Numbered from the stretch's first letter, positions 1-11,292 are shown. The stretch: DNA of 34,944 bases from Clostridiales bacterium (GCA_020860365.1 JAJBUL010000281.1:6358-41301); one strand, 5' to 3'. A program made the numbers and translations. The notes: generated by a model from the sequence alone, not told the origin.

Positions 1-1761
<1,761 letters not shown>

Positions 1762-1830
1762 ATCCTACCTCCTGAGGTTTCTTATGAAAGTAACTATGAG
1801 ATTTCATAGCTACGAAAACACATTGTTGTT

Positions 1831-1859
1831 AGTATAAAACAATCCCGGCGATAATTCAA
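1831..1859 (-). promoter_or_regulatory. Putative sigma70/SigA promoter for the nfnA-gltA operon
   Basis: Minus strand TTGAAT - 17 nt - TATACT. Confidence 0.55.
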
Positions 1860-1921
1860 CGGTAAATTTTCGGGATTCAATAATTTCACGTCTGAGCATT
1901 TCACGTCTGATTTCAAACCAG

Positions 1922-3196
1922 TCAATTCTTTAAACATCCGATCGGCACAACACAAACCCCATCCGATCGGCGATAGGCATAGTCTCCGGTACCTGTCAGT
2001 ACCATTAGGAAAGAGGGAGCTTTCATTTTCGTGGTATCAATCTTGGACTGCAGTGTCCGCAGGGCCGCTGCCCCTTCCTCTATCAGCCTGTCACCGCCAA
2101 GCTTAATCTCCGTCAGACCATATTTCCCATTTCTCAGATGAATCACTGTGTCGCACTCCAGCCCATCCCTGTCACGGTAGTGATAGACGGAACCATTTAT
2201 AGCTTCTGCATAAACACGGAGATCTCTCACACACAAAGTTTCAAACAGAAATCCAAACGTCTTTAAATCAGAAAGAAGATCCTCCGGACCAACTCCAAGG
2301 GCGGCTGTAGCAATAGACGGATCAATGTAATAACGGGTATCAGCGGAACGGATCGCGGTTTTCGAGCGAAGATTCGGATTCCATGCCGGCATGTCTTCTA
2401 CTACAAAAATTTTTCTAAGAGCGCTCAAATATGAGGCGACTGTCTCTTGATTTACCGCTCCCTCGCTATTTCCAGCAGTATCCTGTGCAATCACGGTATT
2501 CGGTACCTGGCTTCCCTGATTTCTGGCGTAAGAGCGCATCAGCCTCGTTACTCGCTCAGGATCTTTGCGAATATTGTCTGCACGGTTGATGTCCGAATGA
2601 ACAACCGCTTCATAATAATCATACGCCTGGTCCAGAGCAATCTCGTCGCGCATACCAATTGCCTGCGGCCATCCACCGCGACAGACAGAAAAAGCCAGAC
2701 GTTCAATATCCATACTGGAAGCGCCATCGATCTCATTCTTCTCCTCAAAGAGTTCTTTCAGGCTGACATCACCTGTAGACTCGCCGGATTCAAATAAAGT
2801 CATTGGCCGCATAGTAAGCCAGGTAAATCTGCCTGTTCCAGAATGCGTAATATCTTTGGTATCAGGTGGAACGGCGGAACCCGTAAGAAGGAACTGCCCC
2901 ATCTCCCCGCGGTGATCCACTTCAAACCGAATGGCATCCCATAGCTTTGGGGCAAGCTGCCATTCATCGATCAGACGCGGGGTTTCACCTTTCAGCAAAC
3001 GGCCGGGACTCAATTCGGACATCGTTATGTTCTGTTCTTTTTTCTCAGGGTCATCCATATAAAGAACGCTTTGGGCAATCTGCTCTGCTGTAGTCGTTTT
3101 GCCGCACCATTTCGGTCCTTCAATCAGCACCGCGCCCTTTCCTTCCAGCTTTCTGGCTAAGATGTCATCTGCAATCCTTTTTCTATATTCTTTCAT
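1922..3196 (-). CDS. AAA family ATPase with DUF4143 domain
   Basis: MKEYRKRIADDILARKLEGKGAVLIEGPKWCGKTTTAEQIAQSVLYMDDPE...LIDEWQLAPKLWDAIRFEVD...FLLTGSAVPP: Walker A GPKWCGKTT and DEWQ Walker B. RBS AAGGAG sits before the ATG at 3196, so the ORF track start (3319) is probably too long. Confidence 0.85.
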   Translation of the reverse strand: MKEYRKRIADDILARKLEGKGAVLIEGPKWCGKTTTAEQIAQSVLYMDDPEKKEQNITMSELSPGRLLKGETPRLIDEWQLAPKLWDAIRFEVDHRGEMGQFLLTGSAVPPDTKDITHSGTGRFTWLTMRPMTLFESGESTGDVSLKELFEEKNEIDGASSMDIERLAFSVCRGGWPQAIGMRDEIALDQAYDYYEAVVHSDINRADNIRKDPERVTRLMRSYARNQGSQVPNTVIAQDTAGNSEGAVNQETVASYLSALRKIFVVEDMPAWNPNLRSKTAIRSADTRYYIDPSIATAALGVGPEDLLSDLKTFGFLFETLCVRDLRVYAEAINGSVYHYRDRDGLECDTVIHLRNGKYGLTEIKLGGDRLIEEGAAALRTLQSKIDTTKMKAPSFLMVLTGTGDYAYRRSDGVCVVPIGCLKN

Positions 3197-3305
3197 AAAC
3201 GGTACTCCTTCCATGTTCAATGGAAACATATAATTTTGCAGGAAAAATCTGCGCCGCATTGCTTTCTCTCGATGCGGTTCTGAATTGCTGCCAGTATTCT
3301 CATTT

Positions 3306-3334
3306 ATTATAGTATACATAAATCAAAAGCACAA
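3306..3334 (-). promoter_or_regulatory. Putative promoter of the DUF4143 ATPase gene
   Basis: Minus strand TTGTGC - 17 nt - TATAAT. Confidence 0.65.
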
Positions 3335-3340
3335 GCTGCA

Positions 3341-3524
3341 ATCCGATAATAGTCATTCATTTGCTCCGATGTTTTGCTTGAAAGAAGACCTATGATTCGA
3401 AAATATATGTTCCTATGAATAGTGCATTTTTATTCCGATGAATAGCAGTTTTTTATTCCGATAAATAGAAACTTTATATTGCGATGATTAGCATCTTTTC
3501 ATTCCGATGTTTTCTTATATTGAC
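3341..3524. repeat. Degenerate tandem repeat array, eight units of exactly 23 bp, core TTCCGATGAATAG
   Basis: Units start at 3341, 3364, 3387, 3410, 3433, 3456, 3479 and 3502; the first ~13 nt of each unit is conserved and the last ~10 nt is AT-rich and variable. Confidence 0.88.
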
Positions 3525-3548
3525 ATCCCGTTCTCTCAGTTTTAAAAT
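3520..3548 (+). promoter_or_regulatory. Putative promoter of pyrC
   Basis: TTGACA - 17 nt - TAAAAT, upstream of pyrC. Confidence 0.6.
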
Positions 3549-3644
3549 AAGCTGCAAAGGTTTGCCAACGCCATACCCAGTCAAGTTCTCTATGGCAGCC
3601 TTTTTAAGTCTCAGCAGAATCTGTCAGAAAAGGAGCATATTCCC

Positions 3645-4955
3645 ATGATTATCAAAAACGGTACTATACTATCCCCCGGTACGCAGGAAGCATATTCGGC
3701 GGATCTGCGGATCACAAATGGTCTGATTGCCGGAATTGCCAGCCCCGGATCTCTCTCCCCGGATTCCGATGAAGAAGAAGTCCTGGATGCTACCTCTTGC
3801 GTGATCGCTCCTGGGCTGATTGACGTTCATGTGCATTTTCGCGATCCCGGCTTTACCTGGAAAGAAGATCTGCACACCGGCGCACGCGCTGCCGCCGCAG
3901 GAGGCTTTACCACCGTTATCTGCATGGCAAACACGAAGCCGCCGGTCGATCACCCGGATACCCTCTCTGATCTCCTTCTACGCGCACAAAAGGAAGCCAT
4001 CCGCATTCGTTTCACCGCTGCTGTCACCAAAGGTCTCGCGGGAAAGGAACTGACCGATTTTGAAACTCTTGCCGGACTCGGCGCATGCGGTTTCACTGAT
4101 GATGGGATTCCGTTGATCAACGAAAAGCTGACCGAGCAGGCCATGCGCCGGGCAAAAGCACTCGGACTGCCGCTCTCCTTCCACGAAGAAGATCCTGCTT
4201 TTATCGAAAAAGCCGGCACAAACCGCACCGCGCCCGCGGTCGCCGAAGATGTTCTGGTTGCCCGCGACTGCATGTTATCCAGATATACAGGAGCAGTCAT
4301 TAACATCCAGCACATCAGCTCCGGAGCCTCTGTCGCGCTCGTGCGTACAGCCAAAGCCCTGGGTGCTCCTGTATTCGCAGAGGCGACGCCACACCATTTT
4401 TCACTGACCGAAGAAGCGGTTGAAAAATTCGGAACCTGTGCAAAAATGAATCCGCCGCTGCGGACAGAGGCGGATCGCCAGGCAATCATTGAAGGACTAA
4501 AAGACGGCACGATCGATATCATCGCAACCGACCACGCGCCCCACAGCACAGCGGAAAAGCAGAAGGAAGACTTCTTCGCAGCGCCTAGCGGCATCATCGG
4601 ACTTGAGACCTCCCTTGGCCTTGGCATCACAAACCTCGTAAAGCCCGGCCATCTCACGCTGATGCAGCTGCTTGAAAAAATGACGGTCAATCCGGCCCGT
4701 CTCTACCGGATCAACACACAGGCAATGCCTGGTATGGGATCCGAGGCATCGCTCTATGGTTCTATACTACCCGGCCGTGTGGCAGACCTCGTCATCTTCA
4801 ACCCGGACGAAGCCTTTACAGCGGGCAATTACCAGTCCAAATCCGAAAACTCACCCTTCACCGGGATGGAACTTCATGGAAAAATCCACTATACCATCTG
4901 CGCCGGACAAATTGCGTGGGACTCCTCAAAGCACACGGACCGGCCTTGCGCATAA
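3645..4955 (+). CDS. pyrC: Dihydroorotase
   Basis: MIIKNGTILSPGTQEAYSADLRI...GLIDVHVHFRDPGFTWKEDLHTGARAAAAGGFTTVICMANTKP...ATDHAPH; metal-binding HVHFRDPG motif. Confidence 0.96.
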   Translation: MIIKNGTILSPGTQEAYSADLRITNGLIAGIASPGSLSPDSDEEEVLDATSCVIAPGLIDVHVHFRDPGFTWKEDLHTGARAAAAGGFTTVICMANTKPPVDHPDTLSDLLLRAQKEAIRIRFTAAVTKGLAGKELTDFETLAGLGACGFTDDGIPLINEKLTEQAMRRAKALGLPLSFHEEDPAFIEKAGTNRTAPAVAEDVLVARDCMLSRYTGAVINIQHISSGASVALVRTAKALGAPVFAEATPHHFSLTEEAVEKFGTCAKMNPPLRTEADRQAIIEGLKDGTIDIIATDHAPHSTAEKQKEDFFAAPSGIIGLETSLGLGITNLVKPGHLTLMQLLEKMTVNPARLYRINTQAMPGMGSEASLYGSILPGRVADLVIFNPDEAFTAGNYQSKSENSPFTGMELHGKIHYTICAGQIAWDSSKHTDRPCA

Positions 4956-4956
4956 A

Positions 4957-4994
4957 AAAATTCCCCGAACCATCAAACACGTTCGGGGAATTTT
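4957..4994. terminator. Bidirectional intrinsic terminator between convergent pyrC and yqeG
   Basis: AAAATTCCCCGAAC-catcaaacac-GTTCGGGGAATTTT. Confidence 0.85.
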
Positions 4995-5007
4995 CATAAA
5001 TCTCAGA

Positions 5008-5517
5008 TTAGCCTGCCTTCCGTTCTACCTGCTTCCTGTAAAAATAAAGCACAATCCGCTCCAGCTTCCTCTTAAACACAATCTGAATCTCTTCCTTCGG
5101 ATGAATCGGCTTCACCAGAATCGAGTACAGACCTGTCCGACGCGCACCGTACACATCCGTAAACAGCTGATCCCCGACAAACAACGTCGTAGAGCGGGTC
5201 GTGCCCATCGTCTCCATCGCCCGCTCATACCCTCTCCTGGACGGCTTATGTGCATCCTCAATGAAATGCACCCCAATCTCCCGGTTAAACATCTCCACCC
5301 GCTCCCGCTGATTATTCGAAAGCAGACAGCACGAAAAACCCAGCGATCCCAGATAAGAAAACAGCGCCCGCGCCCGCTCATCCGCCGGCGCCCCATGCGG
5401 TACCAGCGTATTATCAATATCAAAAATAATCCCCCGATACCCCCGCCGATAAAAATCCGCATAATCAATCACATACGCAGAATCCAGATATTCATCCGGG
5501 TAAAACATCTCAAACAT
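5008..5517 (-). CDS. yqeG: YqeG family HAD IIIA-type phosphatase
   Basis: MFEMFYPDEYLDSAYVIDYADFYRRGYRGIIFDIDNTLVPHGAP...VGDQLFTDVYGARRTGLYSILVKPI; HAD motif DIDNTL. Confidence 0.92.
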   Translation of the reverse strand: MFEMFYPDEYLDSAYVIDYADFYRRGYRGIIFDIDNTLVPHGAPADERARALFSYLGSLGFSCCLLSNNQRERVEMFNREIGVHFIEDAHKPSRRGYERAMETMGTTRSTTLFVGDQLFTDVYGARRTGLYSILVKPIHPKEEIQIVFKRKLERIVLYFYRKQVERKAG

Positions 5518-5521
5518 ATTA

Positions 5522-8500
5522 TCACTCCATCATATCAAAGATCGACAACTGATTCGTCTCCGGCAGCCCGTCGAGGATTTTGAGATCAACGAGCAGATCC
5601 GTCATCGTCTTCCCGACCTTGGCGCGCGTCATGAAATCATCCTTTGAGAGGAATGGCCCGTCCTTGCAGGCGTCCACGATGGATGCGGCCGCCTTATCGC
5701 CCAGTCCGGAGATGGAGCTTAAGGACGGCATGATGTCATTCCCGACAATCTGGAAGCGCGTCGCCTGCGCCTTGTAAATATCAATCGGCACAAAATTCAG
5801 CCCCCGCGCGTACATCTCCAGCACGCTCTTCATATCTTTATAGGTATCCTGTTCCTTCTTGCTCAGGGTATCCATACGTTTTTCAAAATCCGCCATATGG
5901 TAGAGCAGCTTTTCTTTTCCCAGACACATCAGTTCATAATCAAAGCCCGACGCGCGGATGCTGAAATACGCGGCATAATAAGCCTGCGGATAATTGATCT
6001 TGCAGTACGCGATACGCCACGCCATCATCACGTATGCCGCTGCGTGCGCTTTCGGAAACATGTATTTGATCTTTTTACAGGACCAGATATACCAGTCCGG
6101 CACGTCGTGCGCGATCATCTCTTCTTCCCACTCCGGCTTCAGGCCTTTACCCTTGCGGACGCTCTCCATGATGGTAAAGGATAGTTCACTGTCCATGCCC
6201 TTGCTGATCAGATAGATCATGATATCGTCTCGGGTACAGATCGCCGTGGAAATGGTCGCCTTCCCTTCCTGGATCAGCGTCTGTGCGTTGCCCAGCCACA
6301 CATCGGTACCGTGCGCCAGTCCGGCGATGCGGACGAGATCAGAAAAATATTTCGGTTTTGTGTCAATCAGCATCTGCATGGCGAACTCAGTGCCAAACTC
6401 TGGAATGCCCAGAGAGCCGAGCGGCACGCCGCCGATGTCGTCCGGCGTAATCCCCAGCGCTTCCGTGCTCGTAAACAGGGACATGACTCCCGGGTCATCC
6501 AGAGGAATGTCTTTCGGATCCAGCCCCGTCAGATCCTGCAGCATACGGATCATGGTCGGATCATCGTGTCCGAGAATGTCAAGCTTGAGCAGGTTGTGGT
6601 CAATCGAGTGATAGTCAAAATGCGTCGTCACGATGTCCGTCGTCATATCGTTCGCCGGATGCTGCACCGGCGTAAAGGAATAAATCTCATCCCCGATCGG
6701 CAGGACAATGATTCCGCCCGGATGCTGCCCGGTCGTCCGGCGCACGCCGACACAGCCCTGTACAATACGGTCAATCTCACAGTTTCGCTTATGGACATTG
6801 CGTTCTTCAAAATAGTTTTTCACATATCCGAACGCTGTCTTATCCGCCAGTGTGCCGATCGTCCCGGCGCGGAAGGTCTGTCCCGCCCCGAATATAACTT
6901 CCGTATACTTATGTGCCTTACTCTGGTATTCACCGGAGAAGTTCAGGTCAATATCCGGCTCCTTGTTTCCCTTAAATCCCAGGAACGTCTCAAACGGAAT
7001 ATCAAACCCTTCCTTTTTCAGCTTTGTGCCGCAGTTCGGACAGATTTTGTCCGGCATGTCGCAGCCGGCCATACCGGCATACTTTTTGACTTCCTCCGAA
7101 TCAAAATCACTGTAATGGCAGTTTGGACAGATATAATGCGGACTTAACGGATTGACCTCTGTGATTCCGGACATCGTCGCCACAAAGGACGAACCGACCG
7201 AGCCTCGCGAGCCAACCAGATACCCATCCGCGTTTGATTTCCACACCAGCTTCTGCGCAATAATATACATGACGGCAAAGCCGTTGGAAATGATGGAATT
7301 CAGCTCACGCTCCAGCCGCTCCGATACAATCGGCGGCAAATCCTCTCCGTAAATCTCATGCGCTTTCTCATAGCACAGATTTCGCAGAATCTGATCCGAG
7401 TTCTCGATGACAGGCGGACATTTATCCGGACGTACCGGAGAAATCCGCTCACACATATCCGCGATTTTATTGGTATTTGTGACGACAACCTCGTAGGCCT
7501 TTTCTTCCCCAAGGTATGTAAATTCCTGCAGCATCTCTTCCGTCGTGCGCAGATAAAGAGGTGCCTGCTCATCGGAATCCTTAAACCCGCGGCTTCCCAT
7601 GATGATCCGCCGGTAAATCTCATCCTGCGGATCCAGAAAGTGGACGTCGCAGGTGGCCACGACTGGCTTATGGTACTGCTCTCCCAGCTCCACAATCCGG
7701 CGGTTCAGATCCTGCAGCTCTTCTACTGTCTTGCGATCCTCATAGTCTTCCCGGGTCATAAACATGTTATTGCCAAGCGGCTGAATCTCCAGATAGTCAT
7801 AAAACTCGACCAGCCGGGCAATCTCCGGCGCGGAAGCGCCGCGGACCAGAGCCCGGTACAGCTCTCCCGCCTCACAGGCAGAACCAAGCAGCAGTCCCTC
7901 CCGGTACTGTTCCAGCACACTTTTGGGAATGCGCGGATGGCGGTTGTAGTAATCAATGTGCGACCATGATACCAGCCGATACAGATTCGTCCGCCCGACC
8001 TCATTCGCAGCCAGTATAATCGCATGGTAGGTTGGCAGCTTTTTGATCTGATCCTTCGACGAATGCCCCAGCTCATTGAGCTGCGCAAGTGTCGTAATTT
8101 CCCGTTTGCGGAGCATCCCTAAGAATTTTTCAAAAATCTCCGCCGTACATCCCGCATCGTCTACCGCGCGGTGATGATGCCCCAGCGGCACACCGACTGC
8201 TTTCGCGACCGTGTCCAGCTTGAACCGGTTCAGGGCTGGAAGCAGCACACGCGCCATCGCCACCGTATCCACCGCCGTCTTATCACAGGGGATGGACAGC
8301 CTGCGGCAGTTTTCTTCGATAAAGCTCATATCAAAGGAGGCGTTGTGCGCTACCATCACACAACCCTCGCTAAATTCCATAAATTCCGGCAGAATCGTTT
8401 CAATCGTGGGCGCGTCCATGACCATGTTGTCATTGATACTGGTCAGTTCTTCAATCCGGAAGGGGATCGGAACCTGAGGATTGACAAAGGTGCTGAATTT

Positions 8501-10093
8501 GTCCGTAATCTTTCCATTCTGCACTTTCACCGCGCCAATCTCAATGATCCGGTTGTTCTGCGGAGAAAATCCAGTTGTCTCCAGATCGAAGACAACAAAA
8601 TCTGCGTCCAGGTCCTGCCCCTTTTCATTAACCGCAATTTCTTTCTGATCATCCACAAGATAAGCTTCTACCCCGTAGATGACCTTAAAATCGCTGTCCT
8701 TCGGCACAGCATGATTCGCGTCCGGGAAGGCCTGTACCGCTCCATGGTCCGTAATCGCAAGCGCCTTATGTCCCCAACTGATCGCCCGCGCAATAATGTC
8801 TTTCACATCCGAGACGCCATCCATATCGCTCATCTTGGTATGGCAGTGCAGCTCCACACGTTTTTCAATGGCATTGTCGGCACGCCTGACGCGAAAGTCC
8901 GCAATCTTTTTGATTCCCTGGACATTGCCGATCGTCAGCTGACTGTCAAACCGGTCAATCGTCGTCACGCCGCTGATCATCAGAAAAGCGCCCTTCGTGA
9001 CAGCGGGAGCGATCTCTTCCGCCTGTTCCTTTGTCAGAAACATTTTGACATTGATCGAGTCCGTAAAGTCTGTAATTGTGAAAATGAAAAGGATTTTCCC
9101 AATCCGCAGCTCCCTCTGCTCCACATTGAGTACCTGTCCGCGGAGCAGTACGCTGCCGATCTCACCGGTCACCGTCTCAATCGATATCGGTTCTCCCTCA
9201 AAATCTCTTCCATATATCACTTCCGGGTTGTCCGAACGGCGAAAACCGCCCGCGCGATCCCGATAGAAGCCACCTCCGGCTTTGTTCGGGTCTTTTGGAA
9301 ACTTCCCGGCAGAAGCATTTCCACGGTTGTCCGTTCCACGCAAGCCACTGTTTTCCCCGCCAGAGAAGGATTTGCCCGGCGCGCCCCCTTTCGAAGCGTA
9401 TTTTGCTCCATCCTTCGCTGCAGTTTTTTCCCTGCCATTCGCTGCACGTTTTGCATAGCTGTCCGATCTCTGGGCATCCTGACTGCCATTCTCCTCTTCG
9501 TCCGCTCTGACCCGGGCATAGTTCCTGGAGATTGCCGCCACCTCCTGCTCCAGTTCCAGTTCAGCCTGTTCACGTTTCCGGTTTCTTATCGGTTTTGTCC
9601 GCTCGGAGCTCACATGAAAATTCATTCCGCAGCGTTCGCAGAATATTTTTTCCAGAATCTCCAGCAGTTCCTTCTCTTTTCCATCCGCGACCACAGAATC
9701 GGGAATCTGAAGCTTTAACGTGTCCTCATCTGTAAATTCTTTGTTAGACTGGACAAACAGCGTATAGAGGAGCGCATTATAGTTTTTCAGCTCCAGGGAA
9801 ATACTTTCCTCGTAAATCGGCATCAGACGCTTAGGCGTATATTGCCTGGAAAGGTGAAATTTTTCAATTACCTTCACGGTCAGATAAGCATCCGGAAAAA
9901 GCTGGTTTTTGATATCATCCTCCAGCTCCAGCACGTATTTCTTAAAAACAAGCCGGTCACTCGCGATATAAACGTGCATAAAGTCCCGTCGGCTGTTCAT
10001 CGTCACACGCTCAACCGTCACGTATTCCAATAGACCCGCCAGAGAATCACTCACATCCAGAGCCGGAAACACATCTGTAAATGACTTACTCAA
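5522..10093 (-). CDS. polC: DNA polymerase III subunit alpha, PolC type
   Basis: 1523 aa; PHP domain (ELHCHTKMSDMDGVSDVKDII), DEDD exonuclease (FVVFDLETTGFSPQNNRIIEIGAVKV), Zn motif CPNCHYSDF...CPNCGTKL, catalytic PDIDLNFSGEYQ. Confidence 0.97.
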   Translation of the reverse strand: MSKSFTDVFPALDVSDSLAGLLEYVTVERVTMNSRRDFMHVYIASDRLVFKKYVLELEDDIKNQLFPDAYLTVKVIEKFHLSRQYTPKRLMPIYEESISLELKNYNALLYTLFVQSNKEFTDEDTLKLQIPDSVVADGKEKELLEILEKIFCERCGMNFHVSSERTKPIRNRKREQAELELEQEVAAISRNYARVRADEEENGSQDAQRSDSYAKRAANGREKTAAKDGAKYASKGGAPGKSFSGGENSGLRGTDNRGNASAGKFPKDPNKAGGGFYRDRAGGFRRSDNPEVIYGRDFEGEPISIETVTGEIGSVLLRGQVLNVEQRELRIGKILFIFTITDFTDSINVKMFLTKEQAEEIAPAVTKGAFLMISGVTTIDRFDSQLTIGNVQGIKKIADFRVRRADNAIEKRVELHCHTKMSDMDGVSDVKDIIARAISWGHKALAITDHGAVQAFPDANHAVPKDSDFKVIYGVEAYLVDDQKEIAVNEKGQDLDADFVVFDLETTGFSPQNNRIIEIGAVKVQNGKITDKFSTFVNPQVPIPFRIEELTSINDNMVMDAPTIETILPEFMEFSEGCVMVAHNASFDMSFIEENCRRLSIPCDKTAVDTVAMARVLLPALNRFKLDTVAKAVGVPLGHHHRAVDDAGCTAEIFEKFLGMLRKREITTLAQLNELGHSSKDQIKKLPTYHAIILAANEVGRTNLYRLVSWSHIDYYNRHPRIPKSVLEQYREGLLLGSACEAGELYRALVRGASAPEIARLVEFYDYLEIQPLGNNMFMTREDYEDRKTVEELQDLNRRIVELGEQYHKPVVATCDVHFLDPQDEIYRRIIMGSRGFKDSDEQAPLYLRTTEEMLQEFTYLGEEKAYEVVVTNTNKIADMCERISPVRPDKCPPVIENSDQILRNLCYEKAHEIYGEDLPPIVSERLERELNSIISNGFAVMYIIAQKLVWKSNADGYLVGSRGSVGSSFVATMSGITEVNPLSPHYICPNCHYSDFDSEEVKKYAGMAGCDMPDKICPNCGTKLKKEGFDIPFETFLGFKGNKEPDIDLNFSGEYQSKAHKYTEVIFGAGQTFRAGTIGTLADKTAFGYVKNYFEERNVHKRNCEIDRIVQGCVGVRRTTGQHPGGIIVLPIGDEIYSFTPVQHPANDMTTDIVTTHFDYHSIDHNLLKLDILGHDDPTMIRMLQDLTGLDPKDIPLDDPGVMSLFTSTEALGITPDDIGGVPLGSLGIPEFGTEFAMQMLIDTKPKYFSDLVRIAGLAHGTDVWLGNAQTLIQEGKATISTAICTRDDIMIYLISKGMDSELSFTIMESVRKGKGLKPEWEEEMIAHDVPDWYIWSCKKIKYMFPKAHAAAYVMMAWRIAYCKINYPQAYYAAYFSIRASGFDYELMCLGKEKLLYHMADFEKRMDTLSKKEQDTYKDMKSVLEMYARGLNFVPIDIYKAQATRFQIVGNDIMPSLSSISGLGDKAAASIVDACKDGPFLSKDDFMTRAKVGKTMTDLLVDLKILDGLPETNQLSIFDMME

Positions 10094-10214
10094 ACCAAAC
10101 TCCTGCCTTTCTGCTCATTTCGTTTCTTTTTCGCCTGATGTCTGCCTGACCGATTTCATATCATCCGCATCTTCCGTACTGTCCTTTTTTGAGCGGGCGC
10201 ATGAACGTAAGCTC

Positions 10215-11273
10215 CTATGCATTCCAGTGCAGCAGTTCCTCCCGAAGCACGGAAAGCAGCTCCGCCTCCGGCACCTTGCGGATTACCTCGCCCTTTTTGA
10301 TCAGGAGTCCTACGCCTTTGCCGCCGGCAATGCCAATGTCTGCTTCCTTTGCCTCGCCCGGCCCATTCACCACGCATCCCATGACCGCTACCTTCAGATC
10401 CAGCGTAATATCCTCGACCTTCTGTTCCACCTGGTTTGCCAGGCCAATCAGGTCAATCTGCGTACGTCCGCAGGTCGGGCAGGAAACGACCTCAATCCCG
10501 CCTTTCCGAAGCCCCAGCGTCCGCAGAATCAGCTTTGCTGTCCGCACTTCCTCCAGTGGATCGCCGGTCAGGGATACGCGAATGGTGTCGCCGATCCCCT
10601 CAGAGAGAATAATACCAAGCCCGACCGAGGATTTGATATTTCCGGAATACAGCGTGCCCGCCTCTGTAATGCCGACGTGCAGCGGATGGCTGGTTTTCTG
10701 CACCAGGAGACGGTGCGCTTTGACACAGAACATCACATCCGATGCCTTGATGCTGATCACCAGGTTGTCATACCCCATGTCCTCGATCACTGCCGTCTGC
10801 CGCAGTGCGCTCTCCACAATGCCCTCCGGCGTCACGCCGCCATCCCGCTCGACAATCTCTTTTTCCAGAGAGCCGCTGTTGACGCCGATACGGATTGGGA
10901 TGTTCCGCTCTTTCGCAACCGATACGACCGCACGGACACGGCTTTCATCGCCGATATTTCCGGGATTAATCCGGATTTTATCCGCGCCCGCTTCCATCGC
11001 GGCGATCGCCAGCTTATAGTCAAAATGGATGTCCGCTACCAGTGGAATCGAAATTTGTTTTTTGATTTCCTTAAGCGCCTGCGCCGCCTCCATCGTCGGC
11101 ACCGCGCAGCGGATAATGTCACAGCCCGCGGCGGTCAGCGCCTGAATCTGCGCAACCGTCCCGGCCACATCCTCCGTCTTCGTATTTGTCATGGACTGAA
11201 TCAGAATCGGATGACCGCCGCCAATGATGCGGTCGCCAATCTTTACCGTCTTTGTCTGTTCTCTGTAATCCAT
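10215..11273 (-). CDS. ispG: (E)-4-hydroxy-3-methylbut-2-enyl-diphosphate synthase
   Basis: MDYREQTKTVKIGDRIIGGGHPILIQSMTNTKTEDVAGTVAQI...CPTCGRTQIDL...GCVVNGPGEAKEADIGIAGG. Start chosen at the internal ATG at 11273. Confidence 0.95.
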   Translation of the reverse strand: MDYREQTKTVKIGDRIIGGGHPILIQSMTNTKTEDVAGTVAQIQALTAAGCDIIRCAVPTMEAAQALKEIKKQISIPLVADIHFDYKLAIAAMEAGADKIRINPGNIGDESRVRAVVSVAKERNIPIRIGVNSGSLEKEIVERDGGVTPEGIVESALRQTAVIEDMGYDNLVISIKASDVMFCVKAHRLLVQKTSHPLHVGITEAGTLYSGNIKSSVGLGIILSEGIGDTIRVSLTGDPLEEVRTAKLILRTLGLRKGGIEVVSCPTCGRTQIDLIGLANQVEQKVEDITLDLKVAVMGCVVNGPGEAKEADIGIAGGKGVGLLIKKGEVIRKVPEAELLSVLREELLHWNA

Positions 11274-11292
11274 ATCGTATCCCCGATCATTT

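Noticed and set aside
3341-3524. 23-bp array as a CRISPR
   Set aside because: Conserved part is only ~13 nt with ~10-nt variable parts, repeats are degenerate, and no cas genes are present; it fits an iteron/operator array better.
4756-5583. 275-aa plus-strand ORF running from the pyrC 3' end over yqeG
   Set aside because: Out of frame in pyrC, crosses a strong terminator, and its Pro/Arg/Ile-rich sequence has no family motifs.
9350-9420. Possible extra copy of the ETPPRES repeat in the polC linker (CGCGCCCCCTTTCGAAGCG)
   Set aside because: Only a short CGCCCCCT-type match; not convincing as homology.
8171-9718. 515-aa plus-strand ORF opposite polC
   Set aside because: Antisense to a clearly conserved PolC coding region; composition (Arg/His/Leu-rich) is typical of a shadow ORF.
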